Positions 60,903-64,000 of a stretch of 64,000 nt of DNA are shown one piece after another. Under the pieces are notes generated by a model. The model had not been told where the DNA came from, ran no database searches, and saw only the letters and a program-made list of their open reading frames with translations. Each line of letters starts with the position of its first letter. Positions within the stretch are counted from its first letter, which is position 1. A program made the translations under genes and the position numbers. Source of the DNA: Pochonia chlamydosporia 170 (taxonomy: Eukaryota > Ascomycota > Sordariomycetes > Hypocreales > Clavicipitaceae); assembly GCF_001653235.2 (NCBI RefSeq), contig NC_035790.1, positions 6,696,001 to 6,760,000 of the forward strand. Reading direction: 5' to 3'.

Positions 60903-61952
60903 ATGGACGGTTACACAGACTCTCCTGGCGACCAAAGTGCGACCACGGCATCTATATATCCATCATACGCCGACGAAGCTGCTTTTGTCACAATACCGTA
61001 CTCAGACACTACCGAAGCCGAGCCTCCCATCCCCTTGATACCACCAAAGAGTCCCGAAAGAGACTCAAGAGAATGCTCCGAAGAACCTCTTCCATCCGTC
61101 ACGGACGATTCGGCGTCATCCGTATACGCCGAGTCTGAGAACCCTACATTAAAGGAAGTCATTCAATCAGTCGAAGAGCACACGTGCACCAACCCACCTC
61201 CGACAGCAGAACCCATGTCAGCATCCATCTACGAAGTCGCATGGGATGAAATGTTCCCCGCCGAAGAAATATACGACGAAGCAACGGGTCTACCAGCTTA
61301 CATCGCGCCGTGGATTATTCGAAGCGAATCCGACGACGAGCAAAACGCAAAGGTGGCAGACTGGAAGCCGGCGCCTCTCGTTCCTCCACTGAGGAGACGC
61401 CCAGGCATAGCCGAGCAGATGGGGAGACCTCTGCCGAAGTGGAAGCAAGGAGGCGACGTGGAGTCCGTAACTAGCCAGACACCGAAGAAGAAGCGCAATT
61501 TCTGGATGTCGTTCCGCAGGAGCAAGAAGGCTCTGACTGCGTCTATCACTGGTTCGTCGCAATCACTTACACCATTGAAGAGCACCGAATCTTCCAATCC
61601 AAAGACAGACAGCTCAATTGCTCAGCCGCAAGGTTCTGTTTCATCTCTAATTAATAATGGTAAGAGTGGCAGGGGTCGCGAGGATAGTGTTGCGAAAGTC
61701 GCCGTTGAGAATGCTGGGAAGATGGACAGCATTGCCAGTCGTCCGAAGTCGTTGGTGGTAGATCCGAGCGATGGGAAGTATGGGAATGGTGTGTCCGTTG
61801 AGGAAGTCGAAGTTGCGCAGATGGCTAACCCGAAAGAAGAGGTTGACGAGTTTGTGTTGAAGCGAGAAGTGGCGGGGAGTCATAAGATCACCATGGCGAT
61901 ACCGGAGGGGAAGATATTGAATGATGAGTTGAGGGCGAGGCTGTGTTGTTGA
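60903..61952 (+). CDS. Uncharacterised, largely disordered fungal protein
   Basis: A single exon of 349 aa. It is rich in Ser, Glu, Pro and Lys, acidic in the first half and more basic after residue 165. The best-ordered stretch is near residues 104-137, around YEVAWDEMFPAEEIYDEATG and GLPAYIAPWIIRSESDDEQ. A basic aromatic patch, KKKRNFWMSFRRSKKAL, near residues 195-211 could bind membrane or nucleic acid. No signal peptide, membrane span or known domain is seen. A clean ATG in ATCAACATGG context and a full-length frame support a real gene. Function is unknown. Confidence 0.65.
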   Translation: MDGYTDSPGDQSATTASIYPSYADEAAFVTIPYSDTTEAEPPIPLIPPKSPERDSRECSEEPLPSVTDDSASSVYAESENPTLKEVIQSVEEHTCTNPPPTAEPMSASIYEVAWDEMFPAEEIYDEATGLPAYIAPWIIRSESDDEQNAKVADWKPAPLVPPLRRRPGIAEQMGRPLPKWKQGGDVESVTSQTPKKKRNFWMSFRRSKKALTASITGSSQSLTPLKSTESSNPKTDSSIAQPQGSVSSLINNGKSGRGREDSVAKVAVENAGKMDSIASRPKSLVVDPSDGKYGNGVSVEEVEVAQMANPKEEVDEFVLKREVAGSHKITMAIPEGKILNDELRARLCC

Positions 61953-62528
61953 GCTGCTCTGGTGTTGAGATTGGAGATGGGGGAGGGGAAGGAAACAGAG
62001 GCAAGGAAGGAAGGAAGGAAGATGATGATACCCGAGAAAAAATTTAAATGTACATGTAGTTTATCAGGTCAGGGAATGCACTTACAGATGGACAATTCAC
62101 TTTACTATGTTTAAGGTAAACCTTTTAATCACATACTATAATAACAGTCTCCAATTATCCATGTAGTGATGACTTTTGAAAAGAAATGAGACGGTGGAAA
62201 TATTGAATGTTATGCTTGCATGCTCATCAGTCTCGTTTGGCAATTCAGATCGCTCCTGCCTTCCGAATCGTGGACATAGTCGTCAGATGCAGCTAGATCC
62301 CTGTTCAACCCCAACTCCAATCCACATCCCCGCATGTCTCGCGCTCAAACATCTTCACTTCTACATCAATTGCTCAATATCGGCAATCCAGAATCTGATC
62401 AATTCAAAGCCATTTATTGGTCTCCCCCCAGGTATTCTTAGAATGGTCATTACGCACTCCAACATGGAGTATTACCCCTGATCGTAACCAATCTGCCATG
62501 GCCACAAACTCACACCAAAGCAAACAAC
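61953..62528. other. Intergenic with (GGAA)n run
   Basis: A short AAGGAAGGAAGGAAGGAAG tract lies at 62003-62021, just after the stop of the preceding gene. The rest should hold the promoter of the HET gene. No gene was seen. Confidence 0.45.
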
Positions 62529-64000
62529 ATGCGCCTTCTCAACACTCACACTCTCGTCCTCGAGAAATTCAACGGCGCAGAAGAAAACATACCCCCCTAC
62601 GCAATCCTATCGCATACATGGGACGACACTGAAACCACATTTGAGGACTTGTGCGCCACACCAACTGAGCGTCTTCATCATCTGCCACGGTTCCAAAAGG
62701 TCAAACAGAGCTGTGTCCAAGCCAGATGCGACGGCTACAAATACATATGGATCGATACATGCTGCATTGACAAAGGGAGCAGTGCAGAGCTCTCCGAGGC
62801 AATCAACTCCATGTTCAAATGGTATCAGCAGTCTTCAATTTGTTACGCCTACCTCAAAGATTTCGAAATACCAGGAGGACAGTCACTGGAAGCCCAAAGA
62901 CACGCGCAAGTCACACTACTTATTGGAAACAAAGACTTTTGCTCATCACGCTGGTTTGACCGTGGCTGGACTCTCCAGGAGCTGATAGCCCCGAGACATG
63001 TCGTCTTTTTTGACAAGAATTGGATTGGATTTGGGTCCAGAGATGAGACTCTCTTCACCGCCATATGCGATCGCACCAGAATATTACCTCAGGTCTTTAC
63101 TAGTCGGCATTGTATGTGCTCATCGGCTTCGACTTCGGGCGCACTGTCGGTATTGCGGAGTGGGAAGTGCAAGGGGTGCAATGCCAGAGACAATCTTCCC
63201 GATATCCTGGGGTCGCTCAATGCCGCCATCATCATGAACTGGGCGACAAACCGGTCCACTACACGAGTTGAGGACATGTCTTACTCACTGATTGGATTGT
63301 TCAACGTCAACCTACCATTACTCTACGGCGAAGGAGACAAGGCCTTCATGAGGCTTCAAGCAGCCATTTTGGCACGGAATAACGATCACTCCCTTTTGCT
63401 TTGGAGGGAAAAGCCAGAAAGGGACGAAGCAACATTTAGTCGCCCCGGCTGCCTCTCGAGATCTCCCAAAGGATTCGAGGTTGCCGCCCCTATTGTGCCT
63501 CAACGAGAGTATTACGATTTCGATAATGAAATGGTTCCGAGGCTCGCAGTCGGGCTGGCTGACAACATGGAACCGATCGAGCTGTCAGAAACTGTGTTGA
63601 AGTTGACCCTTTGGTTGTGTCCATGCAAAGTGGGCTATCCGTTTGGCGATCGTTCTAACGTGGAGTTTGACGTCCAAAAAGACTGGGCGTTGGGGATTTT
63701 AAATTGTCATAGTGCTTCAGATTATCTCGTTCGACCAGCCATTCTCGTCTCCCATATGGGTGCCGACTTGTATCGTCGAATAGCCTGCGACTCAATCTTC
63801 TTGGTAAATCCTCGCAGGGTGAACGGGAATCCTGCTGCCATAACCCTTTCGGTTTATAATCGAACCCCGAACATGGAGGACCCCGATTCGAGCTGGACGG
63901 CCATCCATCAGGTCGCCATGAATGAGTGCGAGCAAAAACGCGTCAAGCTACTCGTGCGTCCTAGCGGTCCCAGTCTTCTTCGGTCTTCTCCCAGGGGGAT
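62529..64000 (+). CDS. HET-domain protein (heterokaryon-incompatibility type), cut by right edge
   Basis: The frame is open from the ATG at 62529 to the edge (490 codons, no stop), so the 3' end is missing. The start MRLLNTHTLVLEKF is typical of HET proteins. The domain contains IPPYAILSHTWDD, YIWIDTCCIDKGSSAELSEA, INSMFKWYQQSSICYAYL, and SRWFDRGWTLQELIAP. Farther on, RVEDMSYSLIGLFNVNLPLL and YGEGDKAFMRLQ complete the usual signature. A short Cys pair (SGKCKGCNARD, near residue 215) sits between the two halves and is not usual for the domain. HET domains trigger cell death after non-self contact in some fungi, and most copies have no known partner. What follows the domain (no repeats so far) cannot be told. 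Confidence 0.92.
   Translation, partial: MRLLNTHTLVLEKFNGAEENIPPYAILSHTWDDTETTFEDLCATPTERLHHLPRFQKVKQSCVQARCDGYKYIWIDTCCIDKGSSAELSEAINSMFKWYQQSSICYAYLKDFEIPGGQSLEAQRHAQVTLLIGNKDFCSSRWFDRGWTLQELIAPRHVVFFDKNWIGFGSRDETLFTAICDRTRILPQVFTSRHCMCSSASTSGALSVLRSGKCKGCNARDNLPDILGSLNAAIIMNWATNRSTTRVEDMSYSLIGLFNVNLPLLYGEGDKAFMRLQAAILARNNDHSLLLWREKPERDEATFSRPGCLSRSPKGFEVAAPIVPQREYYDFDNEMVPRLAVGLADNMEPIELSETVLKLTLWLCPCKVGYPFGDRSNVEFDVQKDWALGILNCHSASDYLVRPAILVSHMGADLYRRIACDSIFLVNPRRVNGNPAAITLSVYNRTPNMEDPDSSWTAIHQVAMNECEQKRVKLLVRPSGPSLLRSSPRG

Overview
The window is nuclear DNA of a filamentous ascomycete, most likely a Sordariomycete and plausibly of the order Hypocreales. Genes are monocistronic, lie on both strands, and are interrupted by short introns (about 45-110 bp) with GT...AG ends and CTAAC/CTAAT-like branch points. 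The gene content is typically fungal: ADE2-type fused AIR carboxylase, Cdc4-type F-box/WD40, DUG2, ABZ2, a NACHT protein and a HET protein. No rRNA, tRNA, CRISPR array or intact transposon was seen. The assignment to order is inference.

Layout. 0-7 kb: a small secreted Lys/Gly/His-rich protein, a nucleoside 2-deoxyribosyltransferase-like protein, a cytosolic LacZ-type GH2 beta-galactosidase and an unrecognised ORF. 7.6-16 kb: DUG2 (glutathione degradation), ABZ2 (p-aminobenzoate synthesis), then a thioesterase-like protein convergent with an O-methyltransferase. 16-19 kb: gene-poor. 19-27.3 kb: an N-terminally anchored fungal protein of unknown role and a Cdc4/Fbw7-type ubiquitin-ligase receptor, separated by 2.4 kb holding several copies of a TACGGAGTA-like palindrome. 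28.5-36.2 kb: a Gln-rich protein with five regular Cys modules, a single-span membrane protein with basic low-complexity tails, and a secreted glycosylasparaginase. 37-45 kb: a NACHT NTPase (NLR-like), a D-2-hydroxyacid dehydrogenase, a small polytopic membrane protein and a kinesin-light-chain-type TPR protein. 46-55 kb: a cytosolic GH31 glucosidase, a secreted S28 peptidase, an HSL-family esterase and ADE2. 55.6-64 kb: a fungus-specific protein whose 5' end I could not resolve, an alpha-glucoside-type MFS permease, a disordered protein, and a HET-domain gene cut by the right edge.

How they relate. Three genes suit disaccharide use (GH2, GH31 and the MFS permease). The two hydrolases lack signal peptides and would act after import. 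Secreted hydrolases (S28 peptidase, glycosylasparaginase) and DUG2 fit nitrogen and sulfur scavenging. The NACHT, HET and TPR genes belong to protein classes used by fungi in non-self recognition and regulated cell death. None of these groups forms a tight cluster, and no PKS, NRPS, P450 or pathway regulator is present, so there is no evidence of a secondary-metabolite cluster.

The least-explained item is the 957-residue protein at 28518-31391. It joins a prion-like Gln/Tyr/Pro-rich region and a coiled coil to five repeats of the pattern C-x(21-30)-CxxC-x(26-27)-C. All exon structures were deduced by eye from splice signals and frame continuity. They are predictions, and no database search was run.
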